DNA from: Gordius sp. MW1
Taxonomy: Eukaryota; Nematomorpha; Gordioida; Gordea; Gordiidae
Length of the DNA: 64,000 nt
NCBI GenBank assembly: GCA_964036665.1
Contig: OZ038530.1
Span: 1,426,001 to 1,490,000, forward strand
Reading direction: 5' to 3'
A model generated the notes under the pieces. That model was not told where the DNA came from, searched no databases, and saw nothing but the letters and a program-made list of their open reading frames with translations. Positions within the stretch are counted from its first letter, which is position 1; every line of letters starts with the position of its first letter. Made by a program: the position numbers and the translations under genes. This document shows positions 23,118 to 34,390 of this stretch, piece after piece.

Positions 23118-23354
23118 ATGTCTGGTAAATATAAAAGTACTCTTTTACACTACTTTAGTAAAAAGGAAAAGTCTAATAAAAAGGATGGTAAATATGATTT
23201 AATTTGGAATAATTTTAATTATGCAACAGGTGAAGATATGAATAATTGTTCTGTAGAAAAAACTCTGGTTTGTTCCATTCAATGTTATAATGAAAAGGAT
23301 GGTATTTATATTTATATTACTAACAAAATATTGGTCATTTTAAATGTATATTAA
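23118..23354 (+). pseudogene. hAT transposase N-terminal remnant, copy 2
   Basis: Same 78-codon frame as 19896-20132 with the same predicted protein. The upstream pyrimidine tract and TTGCAG acceptor-like site are also kept. The lack of differences shows that the duplication is recent. It does not show that the frame is under selection. Confidence 0.6.
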
Positions 23355-23745
23355 CTAATTATAATTTGCTTGCAAGCATATAAAAAAGATCTTTTTTGTC
23401 TAATCAATTATGTATTATGAAAAGGTGAGGATAATTCTGTGGAGAAACTGGTTTATTCCATAGATTGTCAAAATAAAAAAGATGGTATTTACATTTATAC
23501 ACACAAAATAATGTTTATAACTAATGATAATTATCTGTCATGCATTTAAATTCTGATATAGATAAAATATCTTTTTTATCTATTTGATTTTGATTTAGAA
23601 ATAGGCGAGAAGATATGTTTGGGGAATACTATGGGTATTTGTGTTTATATAAAATAATAAATAAGGCATGAATATGTTTGTTTGTAATAGGTAAAGATGG
23701 GACTGAATTAAGAAAAACTCTTGTTTTATCCCTTACTTTAGTGCA

Positions 23746-23913
23746 ATGAACCGAATTATGGTTGCATTAAGAAACAGGCTAGGGGAGATATCTTTAGACC
23801 ACTGTATGAGAATATCTATAGAAGGGGCTGACCTTCCTACTGAAGAATATCTAGATATGGCGATGAAGGAGTACGCCTTTAAAAAACAAAGAAGTATTCG
23901 GTTACTTTCTTAA
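23746..23913 (+). pseudogene. hAT transposase C-terminal remnant, copy 2
   Basis: Same 55-codon frame as 20524-20691, with the ISLDHCMRISIEG signature of the end of the hAT dimerisation domain and a TAA stop at 23911. The transposase core that should precede it is missing. Confidence 0.75.
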
Positions 23914-24092
23914 AAGAACACTTGCCCGTTAAAATATTACATGTATTTATTTAATGATTATGCGTGTATGTATCAATTTATATATCACTTATATCACCAA
24001 TAAAAATTAGTAAATATTATACAAAATGGTTTAGCAATTAAAAAAATTTTTACCCCCCCGGAAGTTGAAAATACCCCCCCGGAGCATTTTTT

Positions 24093-24107
24093 CTGAAAGA
24101 AACCCTG
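24093..24107 (-). repeat. Right terminal inverted repeat, hAT copy 2
   Basis: CTGAAAGAAACCCTG, the exact reverse complement of the left end at 22678-22692. It is followed at once by the octamer GCCCGTTG that also precedes the left end. This end is missing from copy 1. Confidence 0.9.
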
Positions 24108-25281
24108 GCCCGTTGTCCGTCCGTTGTCCGTCCGTTCGTTGTCCGTTCGTTGTCCGTTCGTTGTCCGTCTGATGTCCTTTTGTTGTCCTTCCGTTGTCCG
24201 TTCGTTGTCCGTCTGATGTCCTTCCGTTGTCCGTCCGTTGTCCGCCCGTTGTCCTTCCGTTGTCCTTCCGTTGTCCGTCCGTTGTCCTTCCGTTGTCCGT
24301 CAGATGTCCTTTTGTTGTCTGTCCGTTGTCCGTTCGTTGTCCGTTCGTTGTCCTTCCGTTGTCCTTCCGTTGTCCGTCCGTTGTCCGTCCGTTGTCCTTC
24401 CGTTGTCCGTCTGATGTCCGTCCGTTGTCCTTCCGTTGTCCGTCCGTTGTCCGTCCGTTGTCCTTCCGTTGTCCGTCAGATGTCCTTTTGTTGTCTGTCC
24501 GTTGTCCGTTTGTTGTCCGTTCGTTGTCCGCCCGTTGTCCTTCCGTTGTCCTTCCGTTGTCCGTCCGTTGTCCGTCCGTTGTCCGTCCGTTGTCCTTCCG
24601 TTGTCCTTCCGTTGTCCTTCCGTTGTCCTTCCGTTGTCCGTCCGTTGTCCGTCTGATGTCATTTTGTTGTCCGTCCGTTGTCCGTCCGTTGTCCGTCCGT
24701 TGTCCGTTCGTTGTCCGTCCGTTGTCCGTCTGATGTCCTTTTGTTGTCTGTCCGTTGTCCGTTCGTTGTCCGTTCGTTGTCCGTTCGTTGTCCGTTCGTT
24801 GTCCGTTCGTTGTCCGTCTGATGTCCTTTTGTTGTCCTTCCGTTGTCCGTCCGTTGTCCGTCTGATGTCCGCCCGTTGTCCTTCCGTCGTCCGTCCGTTG
24901 TCCGCCCGTTGTCCTTCCGTTGTCCTTCCGTTGTCCGTCCGTTGTCCTTCCGTTGTCCGTCCGTTGTCCGTTCGTTGTCCGTTCGTTGTCCGCCCGTTGT
25001 CCTTCCGTTGTCCTTCCGTTGTCCGTCCGTTGTCCTTCCGTTGTCCGTCCGTTGTCCGTCTGATGTCCTTTTGTTGTCCGTCCGTTGTCCGTCTGATGTC
25101 CTTTTGTTGTCCTTCCGTTGTCCGTCCGTTGTCCGTCTGATGTCCTTCCGTTGTCCATCCGTTGTCCGTCCCTTGTCCATCTGATGTCCTTCCGTTGTCC
25201 GTCCGTTGTCCGTCTGATGTCCTTCCGTTGTCCGTCCGTTGTCCGTCCCTTGTCCGTCTGATGTCCTTCCGTTGTCCGTCC
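24108..25281. repeat. 11-bp satellite array III
   Basis: Same satellite family as array I, continuing after the hAT insertion in the same orientation. One irregular unit lies near 24130, where a GTCCGTCCGTTC unit shifts phase. It ends at the AT-rich block. No gene seen. Confidence 0.95.
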
Positions 25282-25865
25282 GTTGTCTATCAGGAGGCTA
25301 CAAGTTTGAATCCCGGAGAGTATTCTGTTCTTGTTAATAACATTGATAATATGACTTTTTAGCCGTCCGCTGAAATTTTCACGAAGCCTATATGGTTGAA
25401 CAAAAAAATTTAAAAAATTTTCAAGTCGAAAATTTTTTTTTTTTTCGGAATTCACCTCTGATATCGAAAATTTTCATGAGGCCTATATGGTGTTACAAAA
25501 AAATTGAAAAAATTTTGAGGTCGAAAAAATATTTTCTGATCAAAAAAATTTTTTTTACGGAATTCACTTCTGATATCAAAAATTTTCATGAGGCCTATAT
25601 GGTTGAACAAAAAAATGGAAAAAAATTTGAGGTCGGAAAAAATATTTTTTGATAAAAAAAATTTAATAAATTGCATAGCACGGAGGGACGACGGAGGGAC
25701 GACGGACGGACGACGGAGGGACGACGGACGGACGACGGAGAGACGACGGAGGGAGGACGGACGGACAACGGAGGGACGACGGACCGTCCGTTGTCCGTCA
25801 GGAGGCAACAAGTTTGAATCCGTGAGAGTATTCTGTTGATAATATGACTTTTTGGCCGTCCGCTG
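25282..25865. repeat. AT-rich insert with about three 108-bp repeats and flanking direct repeats
   Basis: An AT-rich island between 11-bp arrays. The core (about 25374-25664) holds two full units and one part unit of roughly 108 bp, each with AATTTTCATGAGGCCTATAT, a GGTTGAACAAAAAAA-type run and GGAATTCAC(C/T)TCTGATAT. The core is bracketed by two related segments, 25282-25373 and 25789-25865, each running from GTTGTC(T/C)(A/G)TCAGGAGGC through CAAGTTTGAATCC and GATAATATGACTTTTT to GCCGTCCGCTG; the second lacks 15 bp. Between core and second flank, 25676-25787 is a degenerate GGACGACGGAGG-type satellite in the reverse sense. No coding region is recognisable. The bracketing direct repeats could be a diverged element's ends. 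Confidence 0.75.
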
Positions 25866-26190
25866 GCTACGTCCGTTGTCCGTCCGTTGTCCGCCCGTTG
25901 TCCGTCTGTTGTCCGTCCGTTGTCCGTCCTTTGTCCGTTCGTTGTCCGTTCGTTGTCCTTCCGTTGTTCTTCCGTTGTCCTTCCGTTGTCCGTCCGTTGT
26001 CCGTCTGATGTCCTTCCGTTGTCCGTCCGTTGTCCGTCCGTTGTCCGCCCGTTGTCCTTCCGTTGTCCGTCCGTTGTCCTTCCGTTGTCCGTCCGTTGTC
26101 CTTCCGTTGTCCGTCCGTTGTCCTTCCGTTGTCCGTCCGTTGTCCGTCCGTTGTCCGTCTGATGTCCTTTTGTTGTCCTTCCGTTGTCCG
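25866..26190. repeat. 11-bp satellite array IV and its junction with the 10-bp satellite
   Basis: Last block of 11-bp units, in the same orientation as array I. At about 26190 the sequence passes without a break from ...GTTGTCCGTCC to GTGACCATCC/GTGACCGTCC units of 10 bp. The two unit types share the core CCGTCCGT, so the junction looks like a switch between related monomers. Confidence 0.9.
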
Positions 26191-29100
26191 TCCGTGACCA
26201 TCCGTGACCGTCTGTGACCATCCGTGACCGTCCGTGACCATACGTGACCGTCCGTGACCATACGTGACCGTCCGTGACCATCCGTGATAGTCCGTGACCA
26301 TCCGTGACCATCCGTGACCGTCCGTGACCGTCCGTGACCATCCGTGACCGTCCGCGACCGTCCGTGACAGCCCGTGACCATTCATGACCATCCGTGACCG
26401 TCAGTGTCCGTCCGTCCTTCCAACGTAAATAATGCTTAGATAGATATCAAATTAAAGCCAAATTATTTATTTTTTAATTGCTATGCAATTTATGTGTTTC
26501 GCTTTTTGTTGTCCGTCTGTGACCGTCCGTGACCATCCGTGACCGTCCGTGTTCGTCCGTTGTCCGTCCGTCCTTCCAACGTAAAAAATGCTTAGATAGA
26601 TGTCAAATTAAAGCCAAATTATTTATTTTTTAAATGCTATGCAATTTATGGGCTCGCTTTTTATTGTCCGTCCGTTGTCCGTCCGTGACCATCCGTGACC
26701 GTCCGTTTCCGTCCGTGTTCATCCGTGTCCGTCCGTTGTCCGTCCATCCTTCCAACGTAAATAATGCTTAGATATTAAATTAAAGCCAAAATATTTATTT
26801 TTTAATTGCTATGCAATTTATGGGCTCGCTTTTTGTTGTCCGTCCGTTGTGCGTCCGTGTCCGTCAGTTGTCCGTCCGTGTCCGTCCGTTGTCCGTCCGT
26901 GACCGTCCGTGTCCGTCCGTCCTGCCCAACGTAAATAATGCTTAGATAGATATCAAATTAAAGCCAAATTATTTATTTTTTAATTGCTATGCAATTTTTG
27001 GGTCTCGCTTTTTGTTGTCCGTCCGTTGTCCGTCCGTGACCATCCGTGACCATCCGTGACCGTCCGTGACCGTCCGTGACCGTCCGTGACCATCCGTGAC
27101 CGTCCGTGATAGTTCGTGACTATCCGTGATAGTCCGTGACCATCCGTGATAGTCCGTGACCATCCGTGACCATCCGTGACCATCCGTGACCATCCGTGAC
27201 CATCCGTGACCATCCGTGACCGTCCGTAACCGTCCGTGTCCGTCCGTCCTTCCAACGTAAATAATGCTTAGATAGCAAATTAAAGCCAAATTATTTATTT
27301 TTTAATTGCTATGCAATTTATGGGCTCGCTTTTTGTTGTCCGTCCGTGAACATCCGTGACCATCCGTGACCGTCCGTGACCATCCGTGACCGTCCGTGAC
27401 CATCCGTGACCATCCGTGACCGTCCGTGACCATCCGTGACCCTCCGTGACCGTCCGTGACCATCCGTGACCGTCCGTGGCCATACGTGACCGTCCGTGAC
27501 AATCCGTGACCATCCGTGACCGTACGTCCTTCCAACGTAAATAATGCTTAGATAGCAAATTAAAGCCAAATTATTTATTTTTTAATTGCTATGCAATTTA
27601 TGGGCTCGCTTTTTGTTGTCCGTCCGTTGTGCGTCCGTGTCCGTCAGTTGTCCGTCCGTGTCCGTCCGTGACCGTCCGTGTCTGTCCGTCCTGCCCAACG
27701 TAAATAATGCTTAGATAGATATCAAATTAAAGCCAAATTATTTATTTTTTAATTGCTATGCAATTTTTGGGTCTCGCTTTTTGTTGTCCGTCCGTTGTCC
27801 GTCCGTGACCATCCGTGACCATCCGTGATAGTCCGTGACCATCCGTGATAGTCCGTGACCATCCGTGACCATCCGTGACCATCCGTGACCATCCGTGACT
27901 ATCCGTGACCGTCCGTGACCAGCCGTGACCGTCCATGACCATCCGTGACCGTCCGTGACCGTCCGTGACCATCCGTGACCGTCCGTGACTATCCGTGACG
28001 GTCCGTCCTTCCAACGTAAATAATGCTTAGATAGCAAATTAAAGCCAAATTATTTATTTTTTAATTGCTATGCAATTTATGGGCTCGCTTTTTGTTGTCC
28101 GTCCGTTGTCCGTCCGTGACCATCCGTGACCATCCGTGACCGTCTGTGACCATCCGTGACCGTCTGTGACCATCCGTGACCGTCCGTGACCATACGTGAC
28201 CGTCCGTGACCATCCGTGACTATCCGTGACCGTCCGTGACCATCCGTGATAGTCCGTGACCATCCGTGACCATCCGTGACCGTCCGTGACCGTCCGTGAC
28301 CATCCGTGACCGTCCGCGACCGTCCGTGACAGCCCGTGACCATTCATGACCATCCGTGACCGTCAGTGTCCGTCCGTCCTTCCAACGTAAATAATGCTTA
28401 GATAGATATCAAATTAAAGCCAAATTATTTATTTTTTAATTGCTATGCAATTTATGTGTTTCGCTTTTTGTTGTCCGTCTGTGACCGTCCGTGACCATCC
28501 GTGACCGTCCGTGTTCGTCCGTTGTCCGTCCGTCCTTCCAACGTAAAAAATGCTTAGATAGATGTCAAATTAAAGCCAAATTATTTATTTTTTAAATGCT
28601 ATGCAATTTATGGGCTCGCTTTTTATTGTCCGTCCGTTGTCCGTCCGTGACCATCCGTGACCGTCCGTTTCCGTCCGTGTTCATCCGTGTCCGTCCGTTG
28701 TCCGTCCATCCTTCCAACGTAAATAATGCTTAGATATTAAATTAAAGCCAAAATATTTATTTTTTAATTGCTATGCAATTTATGGGCTCGCTTTTTGTTG
28801 TCCGTCCGTTGTGCGTCCGTGTCCGTCAGTTGTCCGTCCGTGTCCGTCCGTTGTCCGTCCGTGACCGTCCGTGTCCGTCCGTCCTGCCCAACGTAAATAA
28901 TGCTTAGATAGATATCAAATTAAAGCCAAATTATTTATTTTTTAATTGCTATGCAATTTTTGGGTCTTGCTTTTTGTTGTCCGTCCGTTGTCCGTCCGTG
29001 ACCATCCGTGACCATCCGTGACCGTCCGTGACCATCCGTGACCGTCCGTGACCGTCCGTGACCATCCGTGACCGTCCGTGATAGTCCGTGACCATCCGTG

Positions 29101-31200
29101 ATAGTCCGTGACCATCCGTGATAGTCCGTGACCATCCGTGACCATCCGTGACCATCCGTGACCGTCCGTGACCATCCGTGACCATCTGTGACCGTCCGTA
29201 ACCGTCCGTGTCCGTCCGTCCTTCCAACGTAAATAATGCTTAGATAGCAAATTAAAGCCAAATTATTTATTTTTTAATTGCTATGCAATTTATGTGTCTC
29301 GCTTTTTATTGTCCGTCCGTTGTCCGTCCGTGACCATCCGTGACCGTCCGTGTCCGTCCGTGTCCATCCGTGTCCATCCGTGACCGTCCGTTGTCCGTCT
29401 GTCCTTCCAACGTAAATAATGCTTAGATATCAAATTAAAGCCAAATTATTTATTTTTTAATTGCTATGCAATTTATGGGCTCGCTTTTTGTTGTCCGTCC
29501 GTTGTGCGTCCGTGTCCGTCAGTTGTCCGTCCATGTCCGTCCGATGTCCGTCCGTGACCGTCCGTGTCCGTCCGTGTCCGTCCGATGTCCGTCCGTGACC
29601 GTCCGTGTCCGTCCGTCCTGCCCAACGTAAATAATGCTTAGATAGATATCAAATTAAAGCCAAATTATTTTTTTTTTAAATTTTTGGGTCTCGCTTTTTG
29701 TTGTCCGTCTGTGACCGTCCGTGACCATCCGCGACCGTCCGTTGTCCGTCCATCCTTCCAACGTGAATAATGATTAGATATCAAATTAAAGTCAAATTAT
29801 TTATTTTTTAATTGCTATGCAATTTATGTGTTTCGCTTTTTGTTGTCCGTCTGTGACCGTCCGTGACCGTCCGTGACCATCCGTGACCGTCCGTGTTCGT
29901 CCGTTGTCCGTCCGTCCTTCCAACGTAAAAAATGCTTAGATAGATATCAAATTAAAGCCAAATTATTTATTTTTTAAATGCTATGCAATTTATGGGCTCG
30001 CTTTTTATTGTCCGTCCGTTGTCCGTCCGTGACCATCCGTGACCGTCCGTGTCCATCCGTGTCCGTCCGTGTCCGTCCGTGTCCATCCGTGACCGTCCGT
30101 TGTCCGTTCGTCCTTCCAACGTAAATAATGCTTAGATAGCAAATTAAAGCCAAATTATTTATTTTTTAATTGCTATGCAATTTTTGGGTCTCGCATTTTG
30201 TTGTCCGTCCGTTGTCCGTCCGTGTCCGTCCGTGACCGTCCGTGTCCGTTCGTGTCCGTCCGTGTCCGTTCGTTGTCCGTCCATCCTTCCAACGTAAATA
30301 ATGCTTAGATATTAAATTAAATCCAAATTATTTATTTTTTAATTGCTATGCAATTTATGGGCTCGCTTTTTGTTGTCCGTCCGTTGTGCGTCCGTGTCCG
30401 TCAGTTGTCCGTCCGTGTCCGTCGGTTGTCCGTCCGTGACCGTCCGTGACCATCCACGACCATCCGTGACCGTCCGTGACCGTCCGTGACCGTCCGTGAC
30501 CATCCGTGACCGTCCGTGACCATCCGTGACCATCCGTGACCGTCCGTGACCGTCCGTGTCCGTCCGTGTCCGTCCGTCCTTCCAACGTAAATAATGCTTA
30601 GATCGCAAATTAAAGCCAAATTATTTATTTTTTAATTGCTATGCAATTTATGGGCTCGCTTTTTGTTGTCCGTCCGTGACCATCCGTGACCATCCGTGAC
30701 CATCCGTGACCATCCGTGACAGTCCGTGACCATCCGTGACTATCCGTGACCGTCCGTGACCATCCGTGACCATCCGTGACCGTCCGTGACCATCCGTAAC
30801 CGTCCGTGTCCGTCCGTTGTCCGTCCGTGACCATACGTGACCGTCCGTGACCATCTGTGATAGTTCGTGACCAGCCGTGACCATCCGTGACCGTCCGTGA
30901 CCGTCCGTGACCATCCGTGACCGTCCGTCCTTCCAACGTAAATAATGCTTAGATAGCAAATTAAAGCCAAATTATTTATTTTTTAATTGCTATGCAATTT
31001 ATGGGCTCGCTTTTTGTTGTCCGTCCGTTGTCCGTCCGTGACCATCCGTGACCGTCCGTGACCATCCGTGACCGTCCGTGACCATCCGTGACCATCCGTG
31101 ACCGTCCGTGACCATACGTGACCGTCCGTGACCATCCTTGACTATCCGTGACCGTCCGTGACCATCCGTGATAGTCCGTGACCATCCGTGACCATCCGTG
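26191..31200 (+). repeat. Composite satellite arm A (10-bp arrays plus AT-rich modules)
   Basis: Short arrays of 10-bp units (GTGACCATCC, GTGACCGTCC, less often GTGATAGTCC, GTGTCCGTCC) alternate with about 21 copies of a roughly 90-bp AT-rich module. The module runs from CTTCCAACGTAAATAATGCT through AAATTAAAGCCAAATTATTT to GGGCTCGCTTTTTGTTGTCC. A block of about 1.96 kb is duplicated in tandem, as shown by matching variant strings ending near 26391 and 28353. All open frames here are translations of the repeat with a 30-bp period. No gene is seen. Confidence 0.95.
27529..27620 (+). repeat. Representative AT-rich module of the composite satellite
   Basis: About 92 bp, typical of roughly 115 copies in the window. 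It contains the palindrome AATTGCTATGCAATT. Variants differ in a central GATAGATATCAAA / GATAGCAAA / GATATCAAA indel and in the exit motif TGGGCTCGC / TGTGTCTCGC / TTGGGTCTCGC / TGTGTTTCGC. Variant types recur with particular flanking 10-bp strings, so module plus array is copied as one unit. I recognise no tRNA, promoter or transposon end in it. Confidence 0.85.
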
Positions 31201-31526
31201 ACTAAAGTTATTAAAAGCATGGCTGGACCAAAAGTCATGAAAGGGTGAGCGATTATCAGGCTCATGCAAAGATGTATTAAAATATGACCGCTTGTAATAT
31301 TCGCTGAGAGCCGTAAGGCCAAAGTAATAGGCCGGATTAACGTAGAAACAAGCTCAATGATAAACAAAAAAGGAACTAGCACTGTAGGCGATCCCGATGG
31401 GATAAATATGTACAGTTTTAAACCTGTTAAAAAGTATACTGCTGAAGGGGTAAACAATGCTAAAGATAGTGAAAGAATGATAGCTGTTCTAGATGTTAAT
31501 GTGTATGTATAGTTAAACCCAGGTAA
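31201..31526 (-). pseudogene. atp6: atp6 fragment (NUMT copy 1)
   Basis: About 108 codons of ATP synthase subunit a, the membrane subunit that forms the proton path of mitochondrial ATP synthase. The frame runs LPGFNYTYTLTS at its start, then through PSGSPTVLVPFLFIIE, and the diagnostic LIRPITLALRLSANITSGH, which contains the conserved arginine of the proton channel. One frame is open throughout under the invertebrate code. Both ends are missing: upstream it meets palindromic sequence at about 31526 and downstream it runs into satellite at 31200. A complete gene has about 220 codons, so roughly half is present. Confidence 0.88.
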
Positions 31527-31868
31527 TTATATGACAAAATAGCTGAGAAAATAGATATAGAAACTGAAACACCCACTCTTCCTACCATAAAGGTCTTAAT
31601 AGTATCAGAGCTCATACTATTAAGCCCTTTTTGGTAGGAAGAGTGGGTGTTTCAGTTTCTATATCTATTTTCTCAGCTACAGCCATTTTGTCATATAATT
31701 AGTATCCAACCTGATATGACAAAATAGCTGAGAAAATAGATATAGAAACTGAAACACCCGTAAGGATCAAAAGAGGAGAATAAATTTATTATCATAAATT
31801 AAAATGTGATAAGACATATAGAAACTGAAACACCCACTCTTCCTACCATAAAGGGCTTAATAGTATCA
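31527..31868. repeat. Nested palindromes between atp8 and atp6 fragments, copy 1
   Basis: The segment 31525-31698 is a large inverted repeat with arms of about 85 bp meeting near GTATCAGAGCTCATACT at 31603-31619. A third and a fourth partial copy of the same segment follow in direct orientation (31718-31760 and about 31818-31868). A second, near-perfect palindrome, TATCAGAGGCCCTCTGATA, spans 31864-31882 and joins it to atp8. On the minus strand the repeated segment is open under the mitochondrial code and includes MVGSVGVSVSMSIFSA, which I do not recognise. The pattern suggests template switching or fold-back repair at a break. Confidence 0.8.
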
Positions 31869-31869
31869 G

Positions 31870-31965
31870 AGGCCCTCTGATAGACAGAACAGATGATGTA
31901 AAAATTAATAATAAAATTAGAAATGTGACAACTGATGCTATTATAGGAAAGGTTTGTGGGATGAT
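31870..31965 (-). pseudogene. atp8: atp8 fragment (NUMT copy 1)
   Basis: About 31 codons of the small ATP synthase subunit 8. The frame begins at an ATC next to the end of trnD and reads IIPQTFPMMASVVTFLILLL, i.e. the usual 'MPQ..P' start followed by a single hydrophobic membrane segment. It stops being atp8 at the palindrome near 31870. Complete atp8 usually has 50-55 codons and overlaps atp6, so the basic C-terminus and the start of atp6 were lost. Identification rests on the 'PQ' start, hydrophobicity and position after trnK-trnD, since atp8 sequence is poorly conserved. Confidence 0.72.
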
Positions 31966-32016
31966 GGGGATCCTAATACCTAGGTTTATCACCTTGACAA
32001 AGTGATATAACCCCCA
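31964..32016 (-). tRNA. trnD: trnD(GTC)-like, lacking a D-arm, NUMT copy 1
   Basis: Folds with a 7-bp acceptor stem (TGGGGGT with ATCCCCA, one G-T pair), anticodon stem TCACT/GGTGA around the loop TTGTCAA (anticodon GTC, aspartate), and a CCTA/TAGG T-stem. Only TATA separates the acceptor stem from the anticodon stem, so there is no D-arm. The length is 53 nt. It lies between trnK and atp8, its place in arthropods. Either the source mitochondrion has a D-armless tRNA-Asp or the arm was deleted. Both NUMT copies show the same form. Confidence 0.68.
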
Positions 32017-32019
32017 AAG

Positions 32020-32085
32020 GCAGGTAAAGTTACTAATAACTTCTTCAACTTAAGAGGTTGATGCTTCCTAAAAGCTTTTTAACTG
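32020..32085 (-). tRNA. trnK: trnK(CTT), NUMT copy 1
   Basis: A cloverleaf of 66 nt. The acceptor stem CAGTTAA/TTACCTG has one mismatch. The D-stem is GCTT/AAGC. The anticodon stem TCAAC/GTTGA holds the loop CTCTTAA with anticodon CTT (lysine), the usual arthropod form. The T-stem is AGTTA/TAACT. It begins two bases after the cox2 stop and is followed directly by the trnD-like sequence. In the nucleus it would not be expected to be expressed as a mitochondrial tRNA. Confidence 0.85.
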
Positions 32086-32087
32086 TA

Positions 32088-32535
32088 TTACTTTGTTGTT
32101 ACTCAGTTCAAAAAATTACTAGTAGATAAAGCTTCTAAACAAATAGGCATAAAAGTCTTCTTGTTGTGTTATATACGAATCGAAGTTTAAATTCTCAAAA
32201 TCAGAGTACTCATAGTTTCAGTATCACTGAGCTTCTATTACTTTTACAGTAAAATCAGGTCAGTGAGCATCTTCGTTAGAGTATAAAATTTTTACTGTAG
32301 GCAAAGCTATAGCTATTAAAATTACTATGGGTAAAACCGTTCAAATAAATTCTGTTAGATTTATATGTGCAGGTTTTAGAGTGTAGCTTTTTGGTGTGAT
32401 AATAGTAAAAAATATAAATATAACCATTATTGTAATAGCAATGATGTAAGCTATAGCAAACTCGTGTAAGAGTAGAAGGTATTCTGATGAAGAGGATGCT
32501 ATATCATTTAAAAAAACCAAATGTCAGGGGTTCAT
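32088..32535 (-). pseudogene. cox2: cox2 with internal deletion (NUMT copy 1)
   Basis: Cytochrome c oxidase subunit II takes electrons from cytochrome c through its CuA centre. The frame starts MNPWHLVFLNDMASSSSEYL and covers the two membrane helices and the start of the outer domain (EAQWYWNYEYSDFENL, DSYMTQQED), about 127 codons. At about 32150-32156 it jumps, out of frame, to the last 20 codons (MPICLEALSTSNFLNW...) and a TAA stop. Some 75 residues are missing. They include the Cys/His/Met region that holds most CuA ligands. The true gene is about 225-230 codons. The order cox1-cox2-trnK is intact around it, with 18 bp between the cox1 stop and the cox2 ATG. Confidence 0.92.
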
Positions 32536-32553
32536 TACAATCAGGTTGGATTG

Positions 32554-34082
<1,529 letters not shown>

Positions 34083-34084
34083 AT

Positions 34085-34164
34085 TTTTAACATTTTTATT
34101 GTCGCGGAGACATTCACAGCCAGATTTGGCTGTGAATGTCTCCGCGACAATAAAAATGTTAAAA
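34085..34164. repeat. Perfect 38-bp hairpin just upstream of cox1, copy 1
   Basis: Left arm 34085-34122 and right arm 34127-34164 are exact reverse complements (TTTTAACATTTTTATTGTCG... ...CGACAATAAAAATGTTAAAA) with a 4-base loop GATT. It begins 3 bp from the cox1 start codon. In copy 2 the loop is one base and the arms are 36 bp. Perfect arms in a decayed region suggest a young fold-back event. A short AAGGGG/CCCCTT hairpin follows at 34164-34184. Confidence 0.92.
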
Positions 34165-34264
34165 GGGGCAAGCCCCTTTAAGGGGGTATGGGTGGGTGGG
34201 AGTATTAGTTAGTATTAGTTAGTATTCTGTATTAAGATTCTAATATGTGTATTTACACCTTCAG

Positions 34265-34380
34265 ATTTGGTCCTTTTCGAATTTGTACTGAGCCAAGCAT
34301 CTTTATTAGTAAGAATATCGTTTTTTGCGCTTCTTGAGCGAAGGATGCTTGGCTGAGTACAAATTCGTAAAGGACCAAAT
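34265..34380. repeat. Inverted repeat with LSU-rRNA-like arms, copy 1
   Basis: Arms of 37 bp at 34265-34301 and 34344-34380 match at 35 positions and enclose a 42-bp loop. Each arm, in one orientation, contains GAGTAC...CGAAAAGGACC or close to it, which resembles the sarcin-ricin loop near the 3' end of mitochondrial large-subunit rRNA (AGTACGAAAGGACC). The rRNA origin is a weak inference from about 15 bases. The inverted repeat itself is clear. It sits between the cox1 hairpin and the right satellite arm. Confidence 0.7.
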
Positions 34381-34390
34381 AAAGTACTGA

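Larger units (their letters stand above)
22678..24107 (+). mobile_element. Deleted hAT-family DNA transposon, copy 2, with both ends
   Basis: A 1430-bp element bounded by a perfect 15-bp terminal inverted repeat (CAGGGTTTCTTTCAG at the left, its reverse complement at the right). It is flanked by an 8-bp direct repeat, GCCCGTTG, at 22670-22677 and 24108-24115. Eight-base target duplications are the rule for hAT transposons. Subterminal motifs ATACCCCCCCGGAG occur near both ends. Inside are the same N- and C-terminal transposase remnants as in copy 1. The 8-bp duplication consists of satellite sequence, so the element jumped into the 11-bp array. It is non-autonomous. It would need a transposase supplied by a full-length relative elsewhere. 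Confidence 0.92.

Noticed and set aside
26191-31200. Many 70-120-codon frames reading TVTDGHGRSRMVTDGHGWSR-like repeats
   Set aside because: They are translations of 10-bp units with a 30-bp period, present in all frames and on both strands, and they stop at each AT-rich module.
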